DNA of 64,000 bases, from the NCBI GenBank assembly GCA_963791295.1, contig CAWBRY010000003.1, forward strand, positions 341,466 to 405,465, read 5' to 3'. Numbering within the stretch: position 1 is the first letter of the stretch; the number at the start of each line of letters is the position of its first letter. This stretch comes from CAWBRY01 sp963791295 (GTDB taxonomy: Bacteria; Bacteroidota; Bacteroidia; Chitinophagales; Chitinophagaceae). Below the pieces are notes generated by a model. It was not told the origin of the DNA and searched no databases. It worked only from the letters and a program-made list of their open reading frames with translations. The position numbers and the translations under genes were made by a program. Positions 8,379 to 16,319 of the stretch are shown here, in pieces.

Positions 8379-9818
8379 TTATTTCTTTCTCTTAAAAAGT
8401 ACGCCGGCGTTCTTTTGCAGGTCAGCGCTGAAGCGAACATTATAAACATCTTCTCCGTCGTGCACAACCAGTAGACCGGTGTTGGGAGGATATTTTCCGA
8501 GATTTTCTGCGAATAGAACAAGAGTAAATTCGTCGTCTTTTCCGGGACTGAGATAAATTGTTTTCTTTATGGCAGTGGCCTTCAAACATTGTTTAGCCAG
8601 CAGAACATTTCCATTTAGGAATATACTTACCGTATCGCCGTCGATCTCCCCGTTATCATATAGCGCCAGTTCGAGGCTATCGGATTTGAAATTGACAAAC
8701 TGCGAAAACTCCGACTTTCTACCCGCCATCTGAACAGGTAAATCTTTCACGTCACTGATGGGAACGAATTTCGTGTCTTTCGGTTCAGTAAGGGGAGCGG
8801 TTTTGGCAACGGATGTTTCTGCCTTATTTGCTACTACCGTATCTACAGGTTTTTTGATCTCTGCCACCACCTTAGGAGGAGGCGGTTTAGTGACAACATT
8901 AGCGAGATCCTTCTTAGGTTCTTGTTGAGTAGTCTTAACGGTGAGTTTCTCCTTTTCAGGTTCTGGAATCGATTGAACCTTTGGCGAAACAGGAATTGTC
9001 GTTGTTGGAGGCGGATCTTGCTTTTTTGCAACAGAATTGTTGGCTGGTTCAGGAATTGTCTTTTCCTTTTCCGTTGCTATTGCTTCGATCGGCTTGGTGA
9101 CGACAGGTTCTTTATTTTTGATAGAGGCAATCTCTTCATTTGGCTTCTCCTTAATGACGATCGTTTTTTTATTTTCCATAATCTTCGAAGCAATGGCATC
9201 CATCTCTGCGCTAATCCTATTTTCAGACTCCACCTTCTTCATTACAATGGGCGGAGTATCTTCTTTCCTTTCCTTATAAAAAGCCACGTCATCGGCAAGG
9301 TTTAATTCCTGCAGGTGAGGAAATAATTTCGATGCTGACAGATCTTTTTCCTCTTTCAAATCCACTTTTCCTGTAACTGAAAAATATTTCTTGGTTGCAG
9401 TTGTCTTCCATTTACCCGCGAGGAACCATGTGCTATCAACTTTATTGCGATAAAAAAAGCTCGACACTTTTACTCCCTTTTCGGGACGCCTGGGAAAATT
9501 ATCAGATAGTACTTCAACGTCTTTTACTTCACAAGTATCACCATCAATGGTACCCTTTACTCTCTTGACGATATAGTAGAGCGTATCGCGAACAATGAAT
9601 TCGCTGCGCGAATAACCATAAACCTTACCCCGGTATTCCGTCAACGCTATTTCATAGGATTGGTCCTTGCGAACAGAATTACTGTCGTTGGTGAGAGTGC
9701 CGATCCATAATCCGGTTAGCGTTTGCGCAAAAATGAACAATGGGGAAAGAAGAAATAAAGCAATAAGCTTAAGACTTTTCAGAGTAATATTCCGGTTGCT
9801 GGACAAGATAGGCGGCAT
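8379..9818 (-). CDS. Unrecognised exported protein with long Pro/Lys/Thr-rich linker
   Basis: I do not recognise this 479-residue protein. A hydrophobic signal-like segment (about residues 14-31, ending IFAQ) suggests export. An N-terminal domain (about 32-165) starts with a TGLWIGTL motif. A low-complexity linker rich in Pro, Lys, Thr, Val and Glu runs from about 185 to 355. A compact C-terminal beta-rich domain (about 365-479) contains DNGEIDGDTVSIFLNG. The linker looks like a periplasmic spacer. Its ATG lies inside mnmH, a 50-bp overlap that suggests translational coupling. It sits between the two selenium genes, but nothing in its sequence points to selenium. Confidence 0.75.
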   Translation of the reverse strand: MPPILSSNRNITLKSLKLIALFLLSPLFIFAQTLTGLWIGTLTNDSNSVRKDQSYEIALTEYRGKVYGYSRSEFIVRDTLYYIVKRVKGTIDGDTCEVKDVEVLSDNFPRRPEKGVKVSSFFYRNKVDSTWFLAGKWKTTATKKYFSVTGKVDLKEEKDLSASKLFPHLQELNLADDVAFYKERKEDTPPIVMKKVESENRISAEMDAIASKIMENKKTIVIKEKPNEEIASIKNKEPVVTKPIEAIATEKEKTIPEPANNSVAKKQDPPPTTTIPVSPKVQSIPEPEKEKLTVKTTQQEPKKDLANVVTKPPPPKVVAEIKKPVDTVVANKAETSVAKTAPLTEPKDTKFVPISDVKDLPVQMAGRKSEFSQFVNFKSDSLELALYDNGEIDGDTVSIFLNGNVLLAKQCLKATAIKKTIYLSPGKDDEFTLVLFAENLGKYPPNTGLLVVHDGEDVYNVRFSADLQKNAGVLFKRKK

Positions 9819-10860
9819 TTTCAGGGGTTACTGAACTACGGGGAACTACACATAATAACGAATTCAGCGCCTTGCGATTGTGTAAACTCTTGAAATAAAA
9901 CCTGTCGTAATATTTCAATAGAATCCGGAAACTTTCCCTGGTATTGCCTTCCTCGAGGAGTTGAATAGCGGTTTTTGCCTGGAGGCCTCCCAATTTTTCC
10001 CTGATTCGACCAATCGCGTCGATCAGAGCTTGCCTGTCCAAGCTTCCATATTCCTGCAGGATATGCTCTAATCTTTCTTCAAAGGGAATCTCAAGAAAAT
10101 AGAGAGGAAACTCCCGCATCCGGATCCAAAGATCATGTGGAATGTTTACGAAACCAATACGCTGACTTTCATCTTCAAGCCAGATTGACGAATCAGGATG
10201 ATGAAATAAATGATCAATTGTGAGCGATCGAATCTCTGTGGCCAGCTTGTTTTCAAACATTTCCTGACCAGGTTGTTTCGGCATGCTGATGTCACCAAAT
10301 GCAGAACCTTTATGATGAGCAATGGATTCCAGGTCGACAATCGGCTGTCCTTTTTCTTTTAAAGCTTTTAATACTTCTGTTTTTCCCGAACCAGTGTACC
10401 CACCGATTATTTTGTAGGAGATCGGCAACCGGAATGTATCCAATACGTAATTGCGGAATTTTTTATATCCACCGATGAGCGTATATACTTTAAAACCATA
10501 AAGGTCCAGTAGCCATGCTACGCCGCCGCTTCGCATACCGCCTCTCCAGCAATAAAGAAGCACGATACGCGATCCATTTTGGACAGTGTCTAAGTTGGCA
10601 GCCACTAATGATTCAACGGATTCTATGATGCTCTTCATTTTTGGGCCAAAAAAATCCAATCCAATCTTGATTGCTTTTTCACGACTCTCTTGTTTGTATG
10701 CAGTGCCGACGATCTTTCTTTCTTCATCGCTAAATAACGGGAGGTTATGGGCAGACGGGATGTGCGCATGATTGTACTCGCCAGGACTTCGTACATCAAT
10801 GAGCACGCCCGATTTAGCAAGTTGGAGAAATCCTTCGATATGTAACCTCTCAATGGGCAT
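9769..10860 (-). CDS. mnmH: tRNA 2-selenouridine synthase
   Basis: A 363-residue MnmH (SelU/YbbB). It replaces sulfur with selenium at the wobble 2-thiouridine of certain tRNAs using selenophosphate. Residues 1-130 form a rhodanese domain with the catalytic cysteine Cys104 in YCWRGGMRS. The C-terminal part carries a P-loop GGYTGSGKTE at about 153-162. Length is normal. It is 68 bp downstream of rho on the same strand and overlaps the start of the following unknown gene by 50 bp. selD lies two genes downstream. Confidence 0.95.
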   Translation of the reverse strand: MPIERLHIEGFLQLAKSGVLIDVRSPGEYNHAHIPSAHNLPLFSDEERKIVGTAYKQESREKAIKIGLDFFGPKMKSIIESVESLVAANLDTVQNGSRIVLLYCWRGGMRSGGVAWLLDLYGFKVYTLIGGYKKFRNYVLDTFRLPISYKIIGGYTGSGKTEVLKALKEKGQPIVDLESIAHHKGSAFGDISMPKQPGQEMFENKLATEIRSLTIDHLFHHPDSSIWLEDESQRIGFVNIPHDLWIRMREFPLYFLEIPFEERLEHILQEYGSLDRQALIDAIGRIREKLGGLQAKTAIQLLEEGNTRESFRILLKYYDRFYFKSLHNRKALNSLLCVVPRSSVTPENAAYLVQQPEYYSEKS

Positions 10861-10928
10861 GGGTGATTGCCGGTGGCAAAAGAACCACTTCGTTTAGAGA
10901 TGCAATTTTTTTGAAGGGAAGGAGCAAC

Positions 10929-12554
10929 TTACCGGTTCATACTTGCGAGGAATTCTTCGTTGTCCTTGGTACCTCTCATCCGGTTCTGCAATTCGCGCAT
11001 GGCTTCTTCAGTATTCATATCATTGAGAAATACCCGCAGGAGATTCATTCTTTGTAATACGTCTCTTTCCAGTAACAAATCATCGCGGCGTGTGGACGAA
11101 GCAACCAGGTCTATCGCCGGGTATATACGCTTGTTGGACAAGCGACGATCCAATTGCAATTCCATATTACCGGTACCCTTGAACTCTTCAAAGATCACCT
11201 CGTCCATTTTGCTGCCCGTATCTACCAGGGCAGTTGCAATGATGGTAAGTGATCCCCCGAATTCGATTTTGCGCGCAGCGCCAAAAAACTGTTTTGGTTT
11301 CTGCATCGCGTTAGCTTCCACACCGCCGGAAAGGACCTTTCCACTTGAAGGAGCCACCGTATTATGGGCACGTGCCAAACGTGTAATAGAATCCAGCAAT
11401 ATCACTACATCATGGCCGCACTCAACTAGTCGTTTGGCTTTTTGCAATGCAATCGTGGAAACCTTTACGTGTTTTTCAGCAGGTTCATCGAAAGTTGAGG
11501 CTATTACTTCGGCCTTCACACTTCTTTCCATGTCAGTTACTTCTTCAGGACGCTCATCTACCAGGACCACCATTAAATAACATTCGGGATGGTTCTCTGC
11601 AATGGCATTGGCCACCGCTTTCAACAGCATCGTCTTCCCTGTTTTCGGCTGCGCTACAATTAATCCGCGTTGTCCCTTACCAATAGGCGTGAAGAGGTCC
11701 ATGATACGGGTGGACAGATCAGCAGGTCCGCTAAATAGATTTAACTTCTCAAAGGGAAACAAAGGAGTGAGATAATCAAACGGAACCCGGTCGCGAACTT
11801 CTTCAGGACTTTTTCCATTGATCGTATCGACTTTCAATAAGGCAAAATATTTTTCTCCTTCTTTGGGAGGTCGAACTGCGCCATGAACTGTATCACCGGT
11901 CTTTAAACCGAAAAGTTTGATCTGCGATGGAGATACATATACATCGTCTGGCGAGGATAGATAGTTATAATCGGAGGAGCGAAGAAAGCCATAACCATCG
12001 GGCATCATTTCCAAAACACCTTCGGACAGGATGACGCCATCAAATTCGATGTTGAATTGTTGATCACGCCGTTGCGGATACACTTTATTTGCCAGATTGG
12101 AAGCTGATTCTGATTCTTGTTGAAGGCCATCACCACCATTGTTTTCTGCAACATCTGCTTCTTCCTGTGCATTGCCTGTGTCTTCCGGAAGGCTTGCTTC
12201 CACCTGTTCATCCGACGCTTCCTTTTCATCGGGTTTTTTACGGCCTCTTTTCACCGCGGTCTTATCATCTTTTTTAGGAGGCATTGGAGGTTTTTTAAAA
12301 TTTTTGACGTCATCGCCATTTTCTACCAGGGCTTCTTCTGTAGTGATGCCGGTGGTGGCTTTAACGATTCGCTTGCGCTTATTTTTATCTTCATTAGCCA
12401 CGCCGGTCTTGGCGCCGGCAATAGCCTGGTTATCCAGAATTTTATATACCAGATCTTGTTTTCCCAGCTTTTTAGCATTCGGTATTTTGAGTTGCTCTGC
12501 AATGTCCAGCAACTCAGGAACGAGCATGTCGTTCAGTTGGAGAATATCGTACAT
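10929..12554 (-). CDS. rho: Transcription termination factor Rho
   Basis: A 541-residue hexameric RNA helicase for factor-dependent termination. Residues 1-45 are a Rho N-terminal helical domain (LNDMLVPELLDIAEQLKI). A highly charged, Lys- and Glu-rich insert fills about 55-165. The RNA-binding OSB fold (LEMMPDGYGFLRSSDYNYL) follows, then the RecA-like ATPase with AQPKTGKTML near 305 and the DSITRLARA motif. The long charged insert is common in Bacteroidota Rho and explains the extra length over E. coli. mnmH follows 68 bp downstream. A weak -7-like TAAGATTG lies in its leader. Confidence 0.97.
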   Translation of the reverse strand: MYDILQLNDMLVPELLDIAEQLKIPNAKKLGKQDLVYKILDNQAIAGAKTGVANEDKNKRKRIVKATTGITTEEALVENGDDVKNFKKPPMPPKKDDKTAVKRGRKKPDEKEASDEQVEASLPEDTGNAQEEADVAENNGGDGLQQESESASNLANKVYPQRRDQQFNIEFDGVILSEGVLEMMPDGYGFLRSSDYNYLSSPDDVYVSPSQIKLFGLKTGDTVHGAVRPPKEGEKYFALLKVDTINGKSPEEVRDRVPFDYLTPLFPFEKLNLFSGPADLSTRIMDLFTPIGKGQRGLIVAQPKTGKTMLLKAVANAIAENHPECYLMVVLVDERPEEVTDMERSVKAEVIASTFDEPAEKHVKVSTIALQKAKRLVECGHDVVILLDSITRLARAHNTVAPSSGKVLSGGVEANAMQKPKQFFGAARKIEFGGSLTIIATALVDTGSKMDEVIFEEFKGTGNMELQLDRRLSNKRIYPAIDLVASSTRRDDLLLERDVLQRMNLLRVFLNDMNTEEAMRELQNRMRGTKDNEEFLASMNR

Positions 12555-12870
12555 ACAAAAAACTTGAAGTTATCACTGAGCCCTGATCACCAATCTTAAC
12601 TAAGAAAAAGGTTTGAATTTATTATGAATGGAAACGGGTAAACTGCTAAGCCGAGAGCTAAAGAAGGGCACTTATCAGCTTGGTTCCGGATGCAATAATA
12701 CGCCGATTTTGGCAAAAACAAAAATTTTTAGGCGGGAGATGGGGACTGTAGAGGCCATTTTGCTGTCATCTACATGCAATGAAACCATTCAATTATCAGG
12801 GTTCACTACCGGAGAATTAGCGGCCATTCCTGACCCTGCTGCTTATCTTTGCTCCTCGAAAAAAATCAAA
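12555..12870. other. Divergent rho/asnS intergenic region
   Basis: About 316 bp between the rho and asnS starts. An open frame runs through it into asnS, but its translation resembles no synthetase sequence and it contains the asnS promoter box, so I treat it as untranslated. Apart from that box and a weak -7-like match for rho, I see no gene or clear RNA structure. Confidence 0.5.
12844..12851 (+). promoter_or_regulatory. -7 promoter element for asnS
   Basis: TATCTTTG, an exact TAnnTTTG match 19 bp before the ATG at 12871. It rules out the longer upstream reading of asnS. Confidence 0.6.
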
Positions 12871-14313
12871 ATGTTCAATAGAAGGGTAAGAATAAAAGAC
12901 CTGCTGGCACAGGAGCCCCTGCAACAGGAAGTAACTGTCATGGGTTGGGTCAGGACCTTTCGAAACAATCAATTCATTGCCCTGAATGATGGATCAACCA
13001 ACACCAATTTGCAGGTGGTGGTTGACTTAGGTCAATACGACGATGAATTCCTGAAGCGGATCACGACGAGCTCATCACTAAAGGTCTCGGGTAAATTAAT
13101 ACCGTCATTGGGCAAGGGGCAGAAGGCAGAAGTGAAGGCCAGTCTTATAGAAATTCTCGGAGATTCCGATGCCAACCTCTACCCTCTTCAATTGAAGAAT
13201 AAACCAACACTGGAATATTTGCGTGAAAAGGCACATTTGCGCTTTCGCACAAACACATTTGGAGCCGTATTCCGTGTCCGTCATGCACTGGCATTTGCGG
13301 TTCACCAATTCTTTAATGAAAAAGGGTTTCTCCATTTACATACTCCCATTATTACCGGCAGTGATGCGGAGGGAGCTGGAGAAACGTTCCGGGTCACTAC
13401 CCTGCCGCTCGACAAACCTCCAATGGATGAGAACGGCGCCATCAATTTTACTGAGGATTTTTTTGGCAAGCCGACCAACCTCACCGTCAGTGGACAGTTG
13501 GAAGGAGAACTCGCTGCTACTGCATTTGGAGATATATATACATTCGGACCAACCTTTCGCGCAGAGAATTCAAACACAGCCCGTCACCTCGCTGAATTCT
13601 GGATGATCGAACCGGAAATGGCTTTCTATGACCTGGAGGACAATGCCAATCTTGCTGAAGAGTTTGTCAAATACCTTATTCAATATGCAATGGATAAGAC
13701 CCGGGACGATCTTGATTTTCTTGCTCAGCGATTGCAGGAAGAAGAAAGACAATTGCCGGAAGACAAGCGGAGTGGGATGGGATTGATCGAAAAACTGGAA
13801 TTCGTTATCAATAATAAATTCGAACGCCTTACATATGGCGAAGCGATAGACATTCTCAAAGAAAGTAATTACAATAAGAAAAAGAAATTTCAATATCCAA
13901 TTACAGGTTGGGGCATGGATCTACAAAGTGAACACGAAAGATACCTGGTGGAAAAGCATTTCAAAAAGCCTGTCATACTAACCAATTATCCAAAACAGAT
14001 CAAGGCGTTTTATATGCGTCAAAATGATGATGGTACAACGGTTGCCGCCATGGATATACTTGCACCCGGCATCGGTGAGATTGTTGGTGGATCACAAAGG
14101 GAAGAACGTCTTGATAAGCTGGAAGCACGGATGAAAGAGATGAACATTCCGTCAGAAGAATTGTGGTGGTATCTCGAAACCAGGAAATTTGGAACTGTCC
14201 CTCATTCAGGGTTTGGTCTTGGATTTGAAAGAATGGTACAGTTCGTTACTGGAATGACAAATATCCGCGATGTAATTCCCTTTCCCCGCACACCGAAGAG
14301 CGCTGAATTCTAA
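12871..14313 (+). CDS. asnS: Asparaginyl-tRNA synthetase
   Basis: A 480-residue class II synthetase charging tRNA-Asn. The N-terminal OB-fold anticodon-binding domain contains VMGWVRTFRNNQFIALNDG. The catalytic core shows motif 2 (FGPTFRAENSNTARHLAEFW) and motif 3 (GFGLGFERMVQFVTG) near the C-terminus. The Asn-specific style of motif 2 separates it from AspS. The start at 12871 is supported by the consensus promoter just upstream and by family length. It is transcribed away from rho and converges with the universal stress protein gene. Confidence 0.96.
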   Translation: MFNRRVRIKDLLAQEPLQQEVTVMGWVRTFRNNQFIALNDGSTNTNLQVVVDLGQYDDEFLKRITTSSSLKVSGKLIPSLGKGQKAEVKASLIEILGDSDANLYPLQLKNKPTLEYLREKAHLRFRTNTFGAVFRVRHALAFAVHQFFNEKGFLHLHTPIITGSDAEGAGETFRVTTLPLDKPPMDENGAINFTEDFFGKPTNLTVSGQLEGELAATAFGDIYTFGPTFRAENSNTARHLAEFWMIEPEMAFYDLEDNANLAEEFVKYLIQYAMDKTRDDLDFLAQRLQEEERQLPEDKRSGMGLIEKLEFVINNKFERLTYGEAIDILKESNYNKKKKFQYPITGWGMDLQSEHERYLVEKHFKKPVILTNYPKQIKAFYMRQNDDGTTVAAMDILAPGIGEIVGGSQREERLDKLEARMKEMNIPSEELWWYLETRKFGTVPHSGFGLGFERMVQFVTGMTNIRDVIPFPRTPKSAEF

Positions 14314-14325
14314 ATCACGTGAGAA

Positions 14326-15150
14326 TTATTGATGAACGCACATCACGGGAATATGTGAATGGAATACCAATTGTTTAGTCGAGCTGGACTTGAATATATT
14401 TTCCAAAAACTTATGTTTCTTGGGAATAGTTATGACCAGGTCAATATTGTTCTTCTCCGCAAATTCATTAATACCATGCTCTACATCTTTATCCTGGATG
14501 AAATGGTATTCAGGAGTTAGGTCCTCTAGCAACTTGTGTAATAATTCAGAATTAGGTATCTCGTCCTGTCCTAACTGCTGCGGATGAAAATCCACATTGA
14601 GCACATGCAGCTCAGCTCCGAATTCATTTACGAACTCCTTTATATATTGTGCAGGTGTTGTTTCATCGATATCCCGGAAATCACATGCAAAGCCGATTTT
14701 ATTAATGCCCATTCCATATTGCTTTCCCTGGGGAACGCAGACAACCGGGCATGTCAGGTGACGAACAACGCTAAGAGTATTACTGCCAAACAATATTCTG
14801 TCCAACCCCGAACTGCCTTTGGTGCCCATGATGATAGCAAAGGGCTCCGTCTTGCATAACTCTATCAATTCATCAGTCAGATTACCCAATCTGACCTGAG
14901 TTTCCAGTTTCAATTGACCCGAAGTAATATGCTCTACTTCCTTTTTTAAGCTCATTAGTCTTTCTTCTGCTGCTACTCTTACTTCTTCAGGCGAAACGAT
15001 GATGGCCGGAACATCGCTGATGGTCACGGGGATTTGATACGCATGAAAAAGGATAACGCTGGCATTTACCACCTTTGCCATTTCAATTCCATAATGCAAT
15101 GCATTCGCTGCAGTAGGTGAAAAATCGGTCGGTATGATAATCGTCTTCAT
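14326..15150 (-). CDS. Tandem universal stress protein (UspA family)
   Basis: A 274-residue cytoplasmic protein with two Usp domains. Domain 1 starts at MKTIIIPTDFSPTAANAL and ends with the ATP-binding signature GTKGSSGLDRILFGSNT. Domain 2 (about 150-274) is more diverged and lacks a full G-x2-G-x9-G signature. The start at 15150 is where the family begins; an earlier in-frame start adds 23 unrelated residues. It converges with asnS and is divergent from the DUF4440 gene. Role is likely stress or energy sensing; no more specific function can be given. Confidence 0.85.
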   Translation of the reverse strand: MKTIIIPTDFSPTAANALHYGIEMAKVVNASVILFHAYQIPVTISDVPAIIVSPEEVRVAAEERLMSLKKEVEHITSGQLKLETQVRLGNLTDELIELCKTEPFAIIMGTKGSSGLDRILFGSNTLSVVRHLTCPVVCVPQGKQYGMGINKIGFACDFRDIDETTPAQYIKEFVNEFGAELHVLNVDFHPQQLGQDEIPNSELLHKLLEDLTPEYHFIQDKDVEHGINEFAEKNNIDLVITIPKKHKFLENIFKSSSTKQLVFHSHIPVMCVHQ

Positions 15151-15346
15151 ATTTAGAAAACTATCAATAAGAGTACCAACGAAGGGTTTTGGAGTAACGG
15201 ATATATTAAATCCTCCCACCGCTCAACCAGCAAATCTTACCCTCTATCGAAACGGGTTAGGAAGGAAAGTTCTACATTTACCGGTGATTATCAGTAGCTT
15301 AGATGCTTTTTCCTTCCTGTTCAATAGCCATTACCTGAAAAAATAT

Positions 15347-15392
15347 GGTACTATGTGTTGTATAGTACCAAATATCACCTTATCTTTGGTAC
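15347..15392. promoter_or_regulatory. Overlapping inverted repeats around the DUF4440-PadR-PspC promoter (candidate operator)
   Basis: Two perfect 8-bp inverted repeats overlap. GGTACTAT (15347-15354) pairs with ATAGTACC (15362-15369) across 7 bp. GTACCAAA (15365-15372) pairs with TTTGGTAC (15385-15392) across 12 bp. The second arm contains the TTTG of the -7 box, and the first repeat sits over the -33 region. A PadR-type repressor is encoded two genes downstream in the same transcription unit, so autoregulation is a natural inference but is not shown by sequence alone. Confidence 0.55.
15381..15388 (+). promoter_or_regulatory. -7 promoter element of the DUF4440-PadR-PspC unit
   Basis: TATCTTTG, an exact TAnnTTTG match, 21 bp before the ATG at 15410 and inside the inverted-repeat array described separately. 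Confidence 0.6.
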
Positions 15393-15409
15393 AATAAATC
15401 GATTCTGGT

Positions 15410-15895
15410 ATGTATAGTCAATCTCTATTTCGCAAGTTGATCACTTTATTCTTCTTCTTTTTTTCGGCCATTTCGTTTGTTTCTGCTCAATCTGGAAAGA
15501 GCAGTGAGGAGAACCAGGATTTATATAATGAGATCGCCCACATGGATTCAGTATTGTTCAATGCATATAATACCCAGGACCTGGAAAAAATAAAAACGTT
15601 GTTTACTGAAGACCTCGAATTTTACCACGATAAGGGCGGCTTAACTCATTATTCAGAAAATGTAGAGGCATTTAAAAAACTATTTTCAGAGAATCGCGGA
15701 TTGAAAAGAGATCTGGTAAAGGGGAGCATGGAAGTTTTTCCGATCAAAGGATATGGCGCTGTTGAAACGGGCTCCCACAGTTTTTGCCATATGGAAAATG
15801 GCAAACCGGATTGCGGCACATTCAAGTTTTTACATATTTGGAAAAAGGAGAATGGTGCATGGAAAATTGCAAGGGTAGTGAGCTATGATCATTGA
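15410..15895 (+). CDS. Exported DUF4440/SnoaL-like protein
   Basis: A 161-residue protein with a signal peptide (residues 1-26, ending VSAQ) and a single NTF2-like fold of the DUF4440 type. NAYNTQDLEKIKTLFTEDLEFYHDKGG and a C-terminal FLHIWKKENGAWKIARVV strand pair (quoted in part) are typical. Such domains bind small ligands or act as accessory folds; no catalytic residues can be assigned. It is the first gene of a unit with padR-like and pspC-domain genes, 44 bp upstream of the PadR gene. Confidence 0.8.
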   Translation: MYSQSLFRKLITLFFFFFSAISFVSAQSGKSSEENQDLYNEIAHMDSVLFNAYNTQDLEKIKTLFTEDLEFYHDKGGLTHYSENVEAFKKLFSENRGLKRDLVKGSMEVFPIKGYGAVETGSHSFCHMENGKPDCGTFKFLHIWKKENGAWKIARVVSYDH

Positions 15896-15939
15896 AATAA
15901 ACAAATGATTTAAGTACTCCTAATTAGAAAAAGTGATCT

Positions 15940-16290
15940 ATGAATATTGAAAACACACAGAGCCAGATGCGGAAAGGAATACTGGAGTTCTGTATCCTCT
16001 CTATCATTCGCCGGGGAGAAGCGTATCCGAGCGATATAGTCGAGGAAATGCGTGCCGCCCGCCTATCCATTCTCGAAGGAACCCTCTACCCTTTGTTAAC
16101 GCGCTTAAAGAATGCGGAAATGCTCACCTATCGTTGGGTGGAAAGCAATTCAGGCCCTCCCCGCAAATATTTTCTCCTCACATCCAAAGGCGAAAACTTT
16201 TACCGGGAACTGGAACAGACCTGGAATGAATTATCCAACGGAGTAAATGCATTGGCTAGTAAACGATCGGACGAACCACTCAATCAATAA
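15940..16290 (+). CDS. PadR family transcriptional regulator
   Basis: A 116-residue winged-helix repressor. MRKGILEFCILSIIRRGEAY starts the PadR fold, followed by LEGTLYPLLTRLKNAEML in the recognition region and GPPRKYFLLTSKG in the wing. It lacks the longer C-terminal dimerisation domain of PadR subfamily 2, so it belongs to the short, LmrR/PadR-s2-like group. It lies 29 bp upstream of the PspC-domain gene, a pairing often seen in bacteria. Target is probably its own operon through the inverted repeats at 15347-15392. Confidence 0.9.
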   Translation: MNIENTQSQMRKGILEFCILSIIRRGEAYPSDIVEEMRAARLSILEGTLYPLLTRLKNAEMLTYRWVESNSGPPRKYFLLTSKGENFYRELEQTWNELSNGVNALASKRSDEPLNQ

Positions 16291-16319
16291 CAACATACTT
16301 CAACCAAAAATTCTTCACG

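Noticed and set aside
8922..9305. Arg/Leu/Phe-rich plus-strand frames opposite the Pro/Lys-rich linker
   Set aside because: Antisense shadow of a low-complexity coding region; no conserved pattern.
10960..11580. 206-codon frame opposite rho
   Set aside because: Mirror of the rho coding strand; composition typical of an antisense shadow.
12628..12870. N-terminal extension of asnS (81 codons)
   Set aside because: The translation has no relation to synthetases and contains the consensus promoter box; the normal family start is at 12871.
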